DNA from: HGM04593 sp045647885 | GTDB taxonomy: Bacteria > Bacteroidota > Bacteroidia > Bacteroidales > Bacteroidaceae | Direction of reading: 5' to 3' | Assembly (NCBI GenBank): GCA_045647885.1 | Contig: JAZRMX010000040.1 | Span: 1-64,000, forward strand | DNA: 64,000 bases | Shown here: one piece after another, positions 26,824 to 35,185 of the stretch | Layout of the letters: every line of letters starts with the position of its first letter | Numbering within the stretch: the first letter of the stretch is position 1 | Made by a program: the position numbers and the translations under genes | The notes under the pieces: model-generated | The model's input: only the letters and a program-made list of their open reading frames with translations | What the model was told of the DNA's origin: nothing | The model's database searches: none

Positions 26824-27798
26824 TCAGTTGAATAATATTTTTATAAGTTGTTCTTTCTTCAGGTTATGTATGCAGCCCTCAACATCCAAAGAGGCGACAG
26901 CTGCAGAAACAGCGCAAGGGGTATATTCCACACCTCGCAACTTATTGAGCACCGACGAGTCTATATCGCCTATCACAAAATAGTCGCCCAAAAGATTCAC
27001 CTTCTTTATAACAGAATCCTTGACCTCAATACGCGCTTCAAACTCTCCCACTCCTTCGATGCGTGTACGCACCACTGTGGTGTATGCCGGGTTGTTGCCG
27101 TATATAAATTCGGGGGTGTTGTACTCGAGAGCAATCTTCTCTATTGCCTCTACATCTGTAAGCGACAAGGTAATCTCTTCGTCACAAAGAGATTTGCGCA
27201 GATATTGTTTAAACTCTTCTATCGAGATTTCAAGATATTTGTTCAGTGTAGTTATGTGCTGACGAACCGACTCCACCCCCTTGCTCTTAAGTTTCGAAAG
27301 TGAAGGGGTTGTAGCCTGCAACATATTGTCAATGTCGGTATCATAGAGCATTGTGCCGTGTACAATACTCCTGTCGGGGAGATGATAGAAAGCATTGCCC
27401 GATATTTTCTTGCCATCGACAAGAATATCATTACGCCCCGTAGTGCGTGCATCTATGCCCAGATTACGCAAAACGTGCTCCACCATAAGCATATAGCGGT
27501 TAAATGTAAAATTGACATTACTCTCGGGGGTAATATAGGAAAGCATTATATTGCTGCGGTCGGCATAAACGCAACCGCCACCGCTTTTACGACGATACAT
27601 CTCTATGCCGCGTTCACGACAATAGCCCACATTCACTTCACTATCGATAAGTTGGTTGCGACCGAATATCACCGTGGGGTTCACTTGCCACATAAAGAAG
27701 TAGTCGCGTGCCGGCATAGTGCGAGCAACAAACTCCTCCATTGCCAAATAGAATGGCAACGGGCGGTATTCTTCTATGGGGAGTGCGACGTATATCAT
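26824..27798 (-). CDS. lplA: Lipoate-protein ligase A
   Basis: Attaches lipoic acid to lipoyl domains such as GcvH, using ATP. 324 residues, with the catalytic and accessory domains of the long LplA form. Conserved motifs: VIFGRNQ near 44, RRKSGGGCVYADRSN near 70 and the lysine motif DGKKISGNAFYHLPDRSIVHG near 130. It is the first gene of the glycine cleavage operon, which links lipoate salvage to use of the H protein. A consensus promoter lies 30-60 bases upstream. No glycine riboswitch was seen. Confidence 0.93.
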   Translation of the reverse strand: MIYVALPIEEYRPLPFYLAMEEFVARTMPARDYFFMWQVNPTVIFGRNQLIDSEVNVGYCRERGIEMYRRKSGGGCVYADRSNIMLSYITPESNVNFTFNRYMLMVEHVLRNLGIDARTTGRNDILVDGKKISGNAFYHLPDRSIVHGTMLYDTDIDNMLQATTPSLSKLKSKGVESVRQHITTLNKYLEISIEEFKQYLRKSLCDEEITLSLTDVEAIEKIALEYNTPEFIYGNNPAYTTVVRTRIEGVGEFEARIEVKDSVIKKVNLLGDYFVIGDIDSSVLNKLRGVEYTPCAVSAAVASLDVEGCIHNLKKEQLIKILFN

Positions 27799-27827
27799 CG
27801 GTTACATATAGAAGGTTGCTGTGGTTA

Positions 27828-27858
27828 CAAATTTATTTAAATTATAGATAAAATCAAA
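27828..27858 (-). promoter_or_regulatory. Promoter of the lplA-gcv operon
   Basis: On the minus strand TTTG-N19-TAAATTTG, an exact match to the Bacteroidota consensus. -7 box at 27828-27835, -33 box at 27855-27858. The leader to lplA is only about 25 bases, which leaves no room for a glycine riboswitch downstream of this start. Confidence 0.8.
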
Positions 27859-28032
27859 TTTTAAAGTTTCTATTTTTTGCAGATGTAACGTTATTTAAGA
27901 TTCCCTCAAAAGTTTTATTTTTCCGGTTGCGGTTTTGCCACAAAAAGTGTGGATAGTGTCATTTCTGCAACCTTGTTAATGAGAGTGCAGAATATCTTTG
28001 CAGCAGTCAAAAACAACAAAAAAGAGAATAAA

Positions 28033-28626
28033 ATGATATTAGGAACACACAACAGTGGCACAAGCGGCAAACTGGTATGGTGGCAAAGACCATTCGCACC
28101 CATACTTAACCTTACAAGCCGATGTCAAGAGAAAAGCATCGCCGAACAAATAATGGATGGAGTAAAGGTCTTTAACCTGCAAGTTACTTATTACAACAAT
28201 GAGTGGCACTTTTCCCACGGGTTATGCATTTACGAAGAGAGGCTTTTTCAGGCATTGGGAAGAATGCGCGCCGCCGCAAGCAGAAGAGAGCCTGTATACT
28301 TTCAACTTTATATGGACAAAAATTTCTTCTGCAAACAGAACGAGGAAAAATTTCAAAAACTTGTAAAAGATATAAAGGATTACTATTGCACACCATACTT
28401 TGTTATGCTCACAGCCTGGGTTGAGGGAAGCGACAAATACCTTCACAAAGCACGCACCAAAATAGAAAAGAGCGAGCAGTACTGGACCAAGGAGTGGGGC
28501 AGGAAATTTGACAACAGCTTTATTGACCGCCTACCACTACCCTACAGGCACGCAAAAAAATACAACGCCTTGTACCGCAGGAATTGCGGCTGCAAATATC
28601 TTATGCTCGATTTTTATAACGTATGA
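28033..28626 (+). CDS. PI-PLC X-domain-like protein, no signal peptide
   Basis: 197 residues. LGTHNSGTSGKLVWW at the start and VKVFNLQVTYYNNEWHFSHG near 50-70 match the first part of the bacterial phosphatidylinositol-specific phospholipase C X domain, with both expected catalytic histidines (GTHNSG and SHG). The rest is basic and aromatic and less recognisable. Known bacterial PI-PLCs are about 300 residues and secreted; this one is shorter and lacks a signal peptide. The ATG at 28033 is preferred over an upstream GTG at 27949. A TATCTTTG box at 27993-28000 is its likely -7 element. Confidence 0.55.
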   Translation: MILGTHNSGTSGKLVWWQRPFAPILNLTSRCQEKSIAEQIMDGVKVFNLQVTYYNNEWHFSHGLCIYEERLFQALGRMRAAASRREPVYFQLYMDKNFFCKQNEEKFQKLVKDIKDYYCTPYFVMLTAWVEGSDKYLHKARTKIEKSEQYWTKEWGRKFDNSFIDRLPLPYRHAKKYNALYRRNCGCKYLMLDFYNV

Positions 28627-28638
28627 TAAAAAAAACAG

Positions 28639-28673
28639 AAGTACCTCTGCCCGTTTTTCGGGCAGAGGTACTT
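28639..28673. terminator. Bidirectional terminator between PI-PLC-like gene and nagB
   Basis: Perfect 15-base arms (AAGTACCTCTGCCCG and its complement) with a T5 loop, between two convergent genes. Confidence 0.85.
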
Positions 28674-28700
28674 TATTGACTAAAGAACTATTGTTCTCTA

Positions 28701-29513
28701 TTATTTAAGGTTAGAAGCGGGGTCGAGGTTCTCGCGCTCGATATCCTTGAAGTAGTTTACGGTACCAACCTTAAGCTCGGCTGTTGCAGCATCGTCACAA
28801 ACGATTATGCCGCGGGGGTGCATCTGAAGAACGCTGATGGTCCACATCTGTGTAATGTTACCCTCAACAGCGTGATAAAGAGCCTGAGCCTTGTTGTGAC
28901 CGTTAACGAGGATAAGCACCTCTTTTGCATCCATAACAGTACCAACACCCACAGTTACTGCAGTCTTGGGCACCTTATTGATGTCGTTATCAAAGAAACG
29001 AGAGTTTGCAATGATAGTATCAGTTGTCAAAGTCTTGATACGTGTACGTGAAGCAAGTGAAGAACCGGGCTCGTTGAAAGCGATGTGGCCGTCGGGACCG
29101 ATACCACCAAGGAAGAGGTCGATACCACCGTAAGACTTGATTTTCTCCTCGTAACGAGCGCACTCTGCAACAAGGTTCTCGGCGTTACCGTTAAGAATGT
29201 TTACATTCTCTTTCTTAACATCCACGTGGCTGAAGAAGTTGTTCCACATAAATGAGTGGTAGCTCTCGGGGTGCTCCTCGGGAAGACCAACATACTCGTC
29301 CATGTTGAATGTAACAACATTCTTGAAGCTTACAAGACCTTTGTTATAAAGGTTGATGAGCTCTCTGTAAGTACCAAGGGGAGTACCGCCGGTGGGCAAG
29401 CCAAGAACGAAAGGTCTCTCCTCTGTGGGTTTAAACTCGTTGATTTTCTTTGCTACATAAGATGCAGCCCAGCAAGAAAGTTGCTGATAGTTGGGTTCAA
29501 TAATTAAACGCAT
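28701..29513 (-). CDS. nagB: Glucosamine-6-phosphate deaminase
   Basis: Converts glucosamine-6-phosphate to fructose-6-phosphate and ammonia, so amino sugars enter glycolysis. 270 residues, typical. Motifs: VLGLPTGGTPLGTYREL near 38, TFNMDEYVGLPEEHPESYHS near 70 and GGIGPDGHIAFNEPGSS near 135, with the catalytic Asp and His of the family. It is downstream of a GH43-like lipoprotein gene on the same strand, 5 bases away, suggesting one transcript. Confidence 0.95.
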   Translation of the reverse strand: MRLIIEPNYQQLSCWAASYVAKKINEFKPTEERPFVLGLPTGGTPLGTYRELINLYNKGLVSFKNVVTFNMDEYVGLPEEHPESYHSFMWNNFFSHVDVKKENVNILNGNAENLVAECARYEEKIKSYGGIDLFLGGIGPDGHIAFNEPGSSLASRTRIKTLTTDTIIANSRFFDNDINKVPKTAVTVGVGTVMDAKEVLILVNGHNKAQALYHAVEGNITQMWTISVLQMHPRGIIVCDDAATAELKVGTVNYFKDIERENLDPASNLK

Positions 29514-29518
29514 AATTC

Positions 29519-30508
29519 TTAAAATTTATAGTGTCCTTTAAGTTTTAGTTTGTCAAACTGTGTATCTACTCTCATAATACGCGGCAAGCTCTTTTGAGTA
29601 CCGTTTATTATTGTATCCTTCTGGTATACCATAAGCGATTTTCCGTCATAGTCGGTAAAGATGGCAGCACCACTCACGCCACCCGACAGAATGGGCCTCT
29701 CCTCCACGTGCCAAGGGCCGTCGAGGTGACCGGTTTCAGAATAGGCAACACCTATGGCCTTTTCCCCGCCATCGAGCGAAGTAAAAAGGATACCAAGCAC
29801 TCCGGTAAATGTTTCAAAGCAGTCAGGAGCCACCAGAAACGACGTTGCCATTCCCTGGCAATCACAAGCCCAGGGAATCTGCGAGGCGCTGAACATAACA
29901 TAAGGTTCACCTATCTGCACATCGAAATTACGGCCAAGACGAATAATCTGCACGGTGGTATTACCTGGTTGCACGCCCTCACTGCCATTATAAACCATAT
30001 AACCCACTTTCAGTTTATCCTTGCAGAAGGTGGGATTAGTGGCAGACAAGTCGAGCCCAAGCAATGGAGCGCCTTGCGACAGATGCTTATACGGGCCTGC
30101 AATATTATCACTCACAAACATCTCGCACGAGGTACGAGTCTCTTCAGCCCCACCCTCACAAAGTACAGGAGCTGTGAATGTTGCCATGTAGTAGTAACGG
30201 CCTTTATAGCTATGTATTTCGGGCGAGGTTACAAGGGGTGAAGTTCCCATCCACGCCTTCTCGTTGTACTGAAGAACCTCAAACGGACCTTCCCACAAAT
30301 ACATATCGCTGCTGCGCCACATAGCGCCACCGTCGCCGGTCATATAATAGATGTCGCTGGCTTTATCGTAGAGCAGGAAAGGGTTGGAAAGACTCATCGT
30401 ATCAATGGCAACTTTCTGCACTGCAACGTTGCGAGTCTCCTTACCGCCTTGTGTACACGACACCAAGAGGAGGAGCAAGATGAAATATGTAAAAACAGTC
30501 TTTTTCAC
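29519..30508 (-). CDS. GH43-like five-bladed propeller lipoprotein
   Basis: 329 residues with a lipoprotein signal (MKKTVFTYFILLLLLVSC, lipid-modified Cys18). The mature part looks like a glycoside hydrolase family 43/DUF377-type beta propeller: DPFL-like start (LSNPFLLYDKASDIYYMTGD), blades with WRSSDMYLWEG, SPEIHSYKGRYYYMATFTA and SCEMFVSDNIAGPYKH. Arabinan- or xylan-type substrates are usual for GH43, but the carboxylate set could not be assigned with certainty and activity is not proven. Its tight coupling to nagB hints at an amino-sugar-containing glycan. Confidence 0.7.
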   Translation of the reverse strand: MKKTVFTYFILLLLLVSCTQGGKETRNVAVQKVAIDTMSLSNPFLLYDKASDIYYMTGDGGAMWRSSDMYLWEGPFEVLQYNEKAWMGTSPLVTSPEIHSYKGRYYYMATFTAPVLCEGGAEETRTSCEMFVSDNIAGPYKHLSQGAPLLGLDLSATNPTFCKDKLKVGYMVYNGSEGVQPGNTTVQIIRLGRNFDVQIGEPYVMFSASQIPWACDCQGMATSFLVAPDCFETFTGVLGILFTSLDGGEKAIGVAYSETGHLDGPWHVEERPILSGGVSGAAIFTDYDGKSLMVYQKDTIINGTQKSLPRIMRVDTQFDKLKLKGHYKF

Positions 30509-30755
30509 CCTATTTTAATTGATTCACTTGTAAAGATAAGCAAATTTATGCAAAGAATATCTCTAAAACAAGAAAAAAGAGGAATTATATATTTTTTTCC
30601 GTCACTACCCTGCTTTTTTCAACCTCACATCTGAAAAAAACGGACATTTCACCACCAAGGTACATGCCTCACATTTATACATTATTAATCCTTTTTCGTA
30701 GTCCTACAAGCTGCATCGGTTGTTTTATGGTTGGATTCATAAAAAACAAGAAGTT

Positions 30756-31361
30756 ATGAAAAAGTCATTTTTCCTTTTCATCATTGCAGCATTCGGATTC
30801 GCTCTCTGCACCACGGCACAAGAGAGCAAGAAGCTGACCAAGAAAGAGCGCGAGGCAGCCTGGAGAGCCGAAAGGCTGAAGAAAAGAGCCGAAAGAGAAG
30901 CAAGAGAAGCTATGGAGGATTCCATAAATTTCGCACAAGCCGTGCAAGCTTTGCAAAGCGGCTCCTGGGCCCTTGAAGCGCAGAGTATAACATTCAATAA
31001 CGGCTACACCGAGTATGTGACGCCCAGCACCAATTTCGTATCCATTGACGAAGGGAAAGGCATTGTGCAGACCGCTTTCGACAACAGCAACATATACTCC
31101 CCCAACGGATTGGGAGGTGTTACACTGGAGGGTGGCATCACCGGCAGCGAAATAAGCCGCGACAACGAGGGTAACGTTTATTACAGCTACGGAATACAAG
31201 GGCCTTACATTTCGGCAACGGTGCACATCACACTCAATGCCGGCGGCAACAGCGCAACAGCATACGTAAGCCCGAACTTCAGCGGGAGAAATATGAGTAT
31301 GACAGGAACCATCTATCCTTATAATACTGCCGGGGTGTTCGAAGGAACCCCCGGCTACTGA
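30756..31361 (+). CDS. DUF4251 exported protein
   Basis: 201 residues with a Sec signal peptide (MKKSFFLFIIAAFGFALCTTA) followed by a very charged segment (KKLTKKEREAAWRAERLKK, a single helix). The DUF4251 domain starts near residue 65 (SGSWALEAQSITFNNGYTEY) and is rich in Gly and Asn with beta strands. The family is frequent in Bacteroidales and has no known function. A shorter upstream in-frame ATG at 30720 is rejected because it would bury the signal peptide. A proline-rich small ORF follows 24 bases downstream. Confidence 0.8.
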   Translation: MKKSFFLFIIAAFGFALCTTAQESKKLTKKEREAAWRAERLKKRAEREAREAMEDSINFAQAVQALQSGSWALEAQSITFNNGYTEYVTPSTNFVSIDEGKGIVQTAFDNSNIYSPNGLGGVTLEGGITGSEISRDNEGNVYYSYGIQGPYISATVHITLNAGGNSATAYVSPNFSGRNMSMTGTIYPYNTAGVFEGTPGY

Positions 31362-31385
31362 AACAGCGACTCTTTTAACGGGAAT

Positions 31386-31604
31386 ATGTATGCCTGGTTC
31401 GCGCCACACCCCGTAGCAGCGGTTGCGCCACCGCCACCGCCAATAATAGCACCGGCCTTCAGGCCAAGACCGCCGATATACCGACCACCATCCTTTGGGC
31501 CACCACGCACACCGCGACCACCATCCTTTGGACCACCACGCCCAATACGGCCGCCAATGCCACCGCGACCGAGGCCGCAGGGACCTCCGGGATTTGTACC
31601 CTAA
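31386..31604 (+). CDS. Small proline-rich ORF with tandem repeat
   Basis: 72 codons, about 45 percent proline, with two near-identical copies of RPPSFGPPR and further PPRP units. No signal peptide or membrane segment is present. It lies just behind the DUF4251 gene and just before the terminator palindrome, which favours a translated second cistron. However, low-complexity GC-rich DNA can give such ORFs by chance, and the G+C of this stretch is higher than around it. Function unknown. Confidence 0.4.
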   Translation: MYAWFAPHPVAAVAPPPPPIIAPAFRPRPPIYRPPSFGPPRTPRPPSFGPPRPIRPPMPPRPRPQGPPGFVP

Positions 31605-31630
31605 AAACAGTTCTTTCTATTCAATCCCAA

Positions 31631-31676
31631 ACAAAGAGGATGACATCAAAAGTACTTTTGATGTCATCCTCTTTGT
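31631..31676. terminator. Bidirectional terminator between proline-rich ORF and yebC
   Basis: Perfect 46-base palindrome (arms ACAAAGAGGATGACATCAAA... and complement) between convergent genes. It is the longest perfect palindrome seen here. Confidence 0.85.
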
Positions 31677-31693
31677 TACCTATAAATATATGA

Positions 31694-32419
31694 TTACTCT
31701 CCCAGAGGCATCATATTTGTATAAACGTTCTGCACGTCATCGTCCTCCTCGAGACGCTCAACAATCTTGTCGATTGTAGCGCGTTGCTCCTCGGTAACAT
31801 CCTTCTGATCATTGGGTATACGGGTAAACTCGCTACCTGTAATCTCAAAACCATTCTCCTCGAGGAACTTCTGTATAGCTCCGAACGATTTGGGGTCACC
31901 GTAGATTGTAACCTCGTTACCCTCCTCATCGTACTCGTCCTCCACACCGTAATCAATGAGCTCGAGAATCAACTCGTCCATCTCAAGACCATCTTTCTTA
32001 CCGAATGTGAACACACACTTGTGTGTAAACATAAAGTCGAGGCTACCGGAGGTACCGAGTGTACCACCGAATTTGTTGAACACGGCGCGTACGTTTGCCA
32101 CAGTACGTGTAGTATTGTCGGTTGCAGCATCAACAAAGATAGCAATACCAAAGGGGCCGTATCCCTCGTATGTTACCTCCTTGTAATCTTTCTGATCCTT
32201 ACCAAGAGCGTTCTTGATAGCACGCTCAATGTTATCCTTGGGCATATTCTCGCGTTTCGCATTAGCGATGATAGCACGAAGATGTGAGTTGGTATCGGGG
32301 TCGGGACCACCGGCCTTCACAGCAATTGCAATCTGTTTACCCACACGGGTAAAGACACGCGCCATATTACCCCATCTTTTAAGTTTCGCAGCTTTACGGT
32401 ATTCAAAAGCTCTTCCCAT
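31694..32419 (-). CDS. YebC/PmpR family protein
   Basis: 241 residues, full-length YebC family. Start MGRAFEYRKAAKLKRWGNMA, a typical variant of the family start; GGPDPDTNSHLRAIIANAKR and KDNIERAIKNALG are the other family motifs. Members were described as DNA-binding regulators and more recently as helping ribosomes through proline stretches. Such a role would fit the proline-rich ORF nearby, but this is speculation. Thirty-two bases upstream lies the end of pheT, so it is probably transcribed with it. Confidence 0.92.
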   Translation of the reverse strand: MGRAFEYRKAAKLKRWGNMARVFTRVGKQIAIAVKAGGPDPDTNSHLRAIIANAKRENMPKDNIERAIKNALGKDQKDYKEVTYEGYGPFGIAIFVDAATDNTTRTVANVRAVFNKFGGTLGTSGSLDFMFTHKCVFTFGKKDGLEMDELILELIDYGVEDEYDEEGNEVTIYGDPKSFGAIQKFLEENGFEITGSEFTRIPNDQKDVTEEQRATIDKIVERLEEDDDVQNVYTNMMPLGE

Positions 32420-32451
32420 AGTATCTGTTTTATATTTTAAGTTATTATTAT

Positions 32452-34917
32452 TTATCGTTGAATTGCACCAAGGCGTTTCTGGAAGTTCTCCATCAAACGA
32501 GCCATAGTCTTGTCTATTACCTTGTCGTTTAGAGTCTGGTTATCGTCCTGAAGAATGAAGCTGACAGCGTAGCTCTTCTTGCCCTCCTCAAGGTTTTTGC
32601 CCTCGTAAACATCGAAGAGAGTAACCGCCTTAAGCAGCTTTTTCTCGGTCTCGCGAGCAACCTGCTCTATCTGCGCAAAGGTCACAGATTTATCTATCAA
32701 GAGAGCAAGGTCGCGCTTAACAGCGGGATATTTGCTTATCTCGGCATAACCGATTTTTGCATTCTTAACCGCCTTCATAAGCTCTGTCCAGTTAATATCG
32801 GCATAGAGAACCTCGCTGTCGATATCGAAACGTTTTGTTATCTTCTTGCGAAGGATACCAAGCTGTGCCACAACCTTTTTGTTGCTTGCTGCCTGAACCT
32901 GCAAGCCTGCAGCAAAGACATCGTCGCTGAAGGTAGAAAGCACGCGCATAGCGGGCTTGAAACCAAGGCGGTCGAAGATGTGCTCAACCTGTGCTTTGAG
33001 GTCGTAAACAGTGATGGCACGGCCTTGCTCCATCCACGAAGAAGCCACATTGTTACCTGTCTGCCACAAGCAGAGGTGATAGCTCTCGCTGTAAGGGCTC
33101 AAAATCTTCTCCTCGGTACGTTTGTCGGCATCAAAGCGATAGCTGTTACCGAATTCAAAGAAGCTCAAGTCGGTGTACTTGCGGCTGATATTGCGCTGCA
33201 AGCTCTCGAGACCACCGAAAAGAAGTGTCTGACGAAGCACATTGAGGTCGTTGCTCAAGGGGTTCATCAAGCGGACGAGGTTCTCGCTCTTGTAGGTTTC
33301 AAGACCATCGTAATATGCTGCAGCAGTGAGCGAGTTATTCATAATCTCGTTGAAACCACAACCTACCAACTGCTCCGAAACGAGGTTCTGCAATTTGTGC
33401 GATTTGTCCTCGGCACCCTTGGTAATGATTGATGAATGGAGGGTTGTATCGATAGCAATATTGTTGTAGCCATAGATACGAAGGATATCCTCAACCACAT
33501 CGCAGGGACGCTGAACATCCACGCGATAAGGGGGTACCATAAGAGTGATTCCGTTCTCTGTCTCGGCAGTAATCTTCATCTCCAATGAAGCAACGATGCT
33601 CTTAATTGTCTCGGGCGAGAGGTTTGCACCTATAAGGTTGTTTACATAGTTGTACTCAAGTTCCACTTTGAAATCCTCTACGGGTGTGGGATAAACATCC
33701 TTAATCTCCATAGATATTGTTCCGCCGGCAAGCTCCTTAATGAGCATAGCAGCCTGTTTGAGGGCGTAGATTACATTATTGGGATCGGTACCGCGCTCGT
33801 AACGGAACGAAGCATCGGTCTGCAAGCCGTGACGGCGAGCAGTCTTTCTTATCCAGGTAGGATGGAAGTAAGCACTCTCCAGGAACACGTTCTTTGTCTC
33901 CTCGGTTGTACCCGATTCAAGACCACCGAATACACCGGCAATACACATAGGCTCCTCGGCGTTGCATATCATAAGGTCACGCTCCGAGAGTTTACGCTCA
34001 ACGCCGTCGAGTGTAACAAAGGGAGTGCCCTCGGGGAATGTGCGGACAACCACTTTACCGCCCTTGATTTTGTCGGCATCGAAGCAGTGCATAGGCTGAC
34101 CGTATGCGTGGAGAATGTAGTTTGTAATATCCACAATATTGTTAATGGGACGCAAACCTATGATTTGAAGTTTGTTCTTCAACCAATCGGGGCTCTCCTT
34201 TACGCTTACACCTTTTATGCTTACACCGGCATAACGCATACAAGCCTCGCTATTCTCCACCTCAATTTCTATGGGCAATGAGTTGTCATCAACCTTAAAG
34301 CCATCGCACGAGGGGCGTGAAATAGAGCTTACACCCTTATTCTGTGTAAGGTAAGCATAAAGGTCGCGAGCAACACCATAGTGCGAACAAGCGTCGGCAC
34401 GGTTGGGAGTAATATCCACCCCAATTAGGTAATCACTCTTTATGTTATAATACTCTTTCGCAGGAGTTCCGGGAACCGCGTCGGCAGGAAGCACGATTAT
34501 ACCATCGTGGCTTGTACCAACACCAATCTCGTCCTCGGCACATATCATACCGAAAGACTCCACACCGCGAATTTTGCCTTTCTTTATAGTAAAGCACTCT
34601 TCACCATCGTAAAGCTTTGTACCGATTGTTGCCACAACAACCTTCTGGCCGGCAGCCACGTTGGGCGCACCGCAGACAATCTGTGTAGGGTTACCATCGC
34701 CAAGGTTCACAGTTGTTATGTGAAGGTGATCGCTGTCGGGGTGGTCGATACAAGTGAGAACCTCACCAATCACCAGTCCTTCGAGACCGCCTTTTATAGT
34801 CTGTACCTCTTCAACGCCGTCGGTCTCCAAACCAATAGAGGTGAGGGCTGCTGAAACTTCTTCGGGAGCAAGGTCGCAAGCGACATACTCTTTTAGCCAA
34901 TTGTAGGAAATATTCAT
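32452..34917 (-). CDS. pheT: Phenylalanine-tRNA ligase beta subunit
   Basis: 821 residues, full length. The N-terminal tRNA-binding EMAP-like OB domain is at about 40-150 (VIGEVLTCIDHPDSDHLHIT), followed by B3/B4 (with ITNYILHAYGQPMHCFDADK), B5, the class II core-like domain (FEFGNSYRFDADKR) and the C-terminal ferredoxin-fold anticodon-binding domain (ISKYPAVKRDLALLIDKSVT). It works with PheS, which is not in this window; in many bacteria the two are adjacent, so here they are separated. A palindrome covers the expected transcription start. Confidence 0.96.
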   Translation of the reverse strand: MNISYNWLKEYVACDLAPEEVSAALTSIGLETDGVEEVQTIKGGLEGLVIGEVLTCIDHPDSDHLHITTVNLGDGNPTQIVCGAPNVAAGQKVVVATIGTKLYDGEECFTIKKGKIRGVESFGMICAEDEIGVGTSHDGIIVLPADAVPGTPAKEYYNIKSDYLIGVDITPNRADACSHYGVARDLYAYLTQNKGVSSISRPSCDGFKVDDNSLPIEIEVENSEACMRYAGVSIKGVSVKESPDWLKNKLQIIGLRPINNIVDITNYILHAYGQPMHCFDADKIKGGKVVVRTFPEGTPFVTLDGVERKLSERDLMICNAEEPMCIAGVFGGLESGTTEETKNVFLESAYFHPTWIRKTARRHGLQTDASFRYERGTDPNNVIYALKQAAMLIKELAGGTISMEIKDVYPTPVEDFKVELEYNYVNNLIGANLSPETIKSIVASLEMKITAETENGITLMVPPYRVDVQRPCDVVEDILRIYGYNNIAIDTTLHSSIITKGAEDKSHKLQNLVSEQLVGCGFNEIMNNSLTAAAYYDGLETYKSENLVRLMNPLSNDLNVLRQTLLFGGLESLQRNISRKYTDLSFFEFGNSYRFDADKRTEEKILSPYSESYHLCLWQTGNNVASSWMEQGRAITVYDLKAQVEHIFDRLGFKPAMRVLSTFSDDVFAAGLQVQAASNKKVVAQLGILRKKITKRFDIDSEVLYADINWTELMKAVKNAKIGYAEISKYPAVKRDLALLIDKSVTFAQIEQVARETEKKLLKAVTLFDVYEGKNLEEGKKSYAVSFILQDDNQTLNDKVIDKTMARLMENFQKRLGAIQR

Positions 34918-34994
34918 ATATCTTTTAATCTGTTTTTTCGTTCTTTACACACAGCAAACAGCCACAAAGCAGCCTTTTACCCTGTGTTTTTCTT

Positions 34995-35021
34995 GCAGTC
35001 GCGCAAGCGACTGCGAAGTTA
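34995..35021 (-). promoter_or_regulatory. pheT promoter -7 box with overlapping palindrome
   Basis: On the minus strand TAACTTCG (35014-35021) is one base from the -7 consensus. Immediately downstream lies the palindrome GCAGTCGC-GCAA-GCGACTGC (34995-35014), which would cover the start of transcription. The -33 region is poor. Confidence 0.45.
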
Positions 35022-35096
35022 CACTTTTTTTATGAATTAAGAAAGTGTTAAAAGCAACTATTTTATAATAATGTATAGGCGCGAGAGATAAAACAG

Positions 35097-35132
35097 AAAA
35101 ACCACCCTTCTACAAAGAGAAAAAGGGTGGTT
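35097..35132 (-). terminator. Terminator of the 572-residue exported protein gene
   Basis: AACCACCCTT and AAGGGTGGTT arms at 35099-35132, followed on the minus strand by a T run. It lies just after the stop at 35186. Confidence 0.75.
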
Positions 35133-35185
35133 AAACGAAATCACAAGAAAGAGATATCCCCCACTTGTGCATTGCAGCAAAGAGA

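Noticed and set aside
27799..27900. Possible glycine riboswitch before the gcv operon
   Set aside because: The promoter leaves a leader of about 25 bases and no aptamer-like conserved sequence is seen.
34918..35185. Attenuator leader peptide rich in Phe before pheT
   Set aside because: No short ORF with Phe codons and no terminator-antiterminator pair was found between the promoter and the start.
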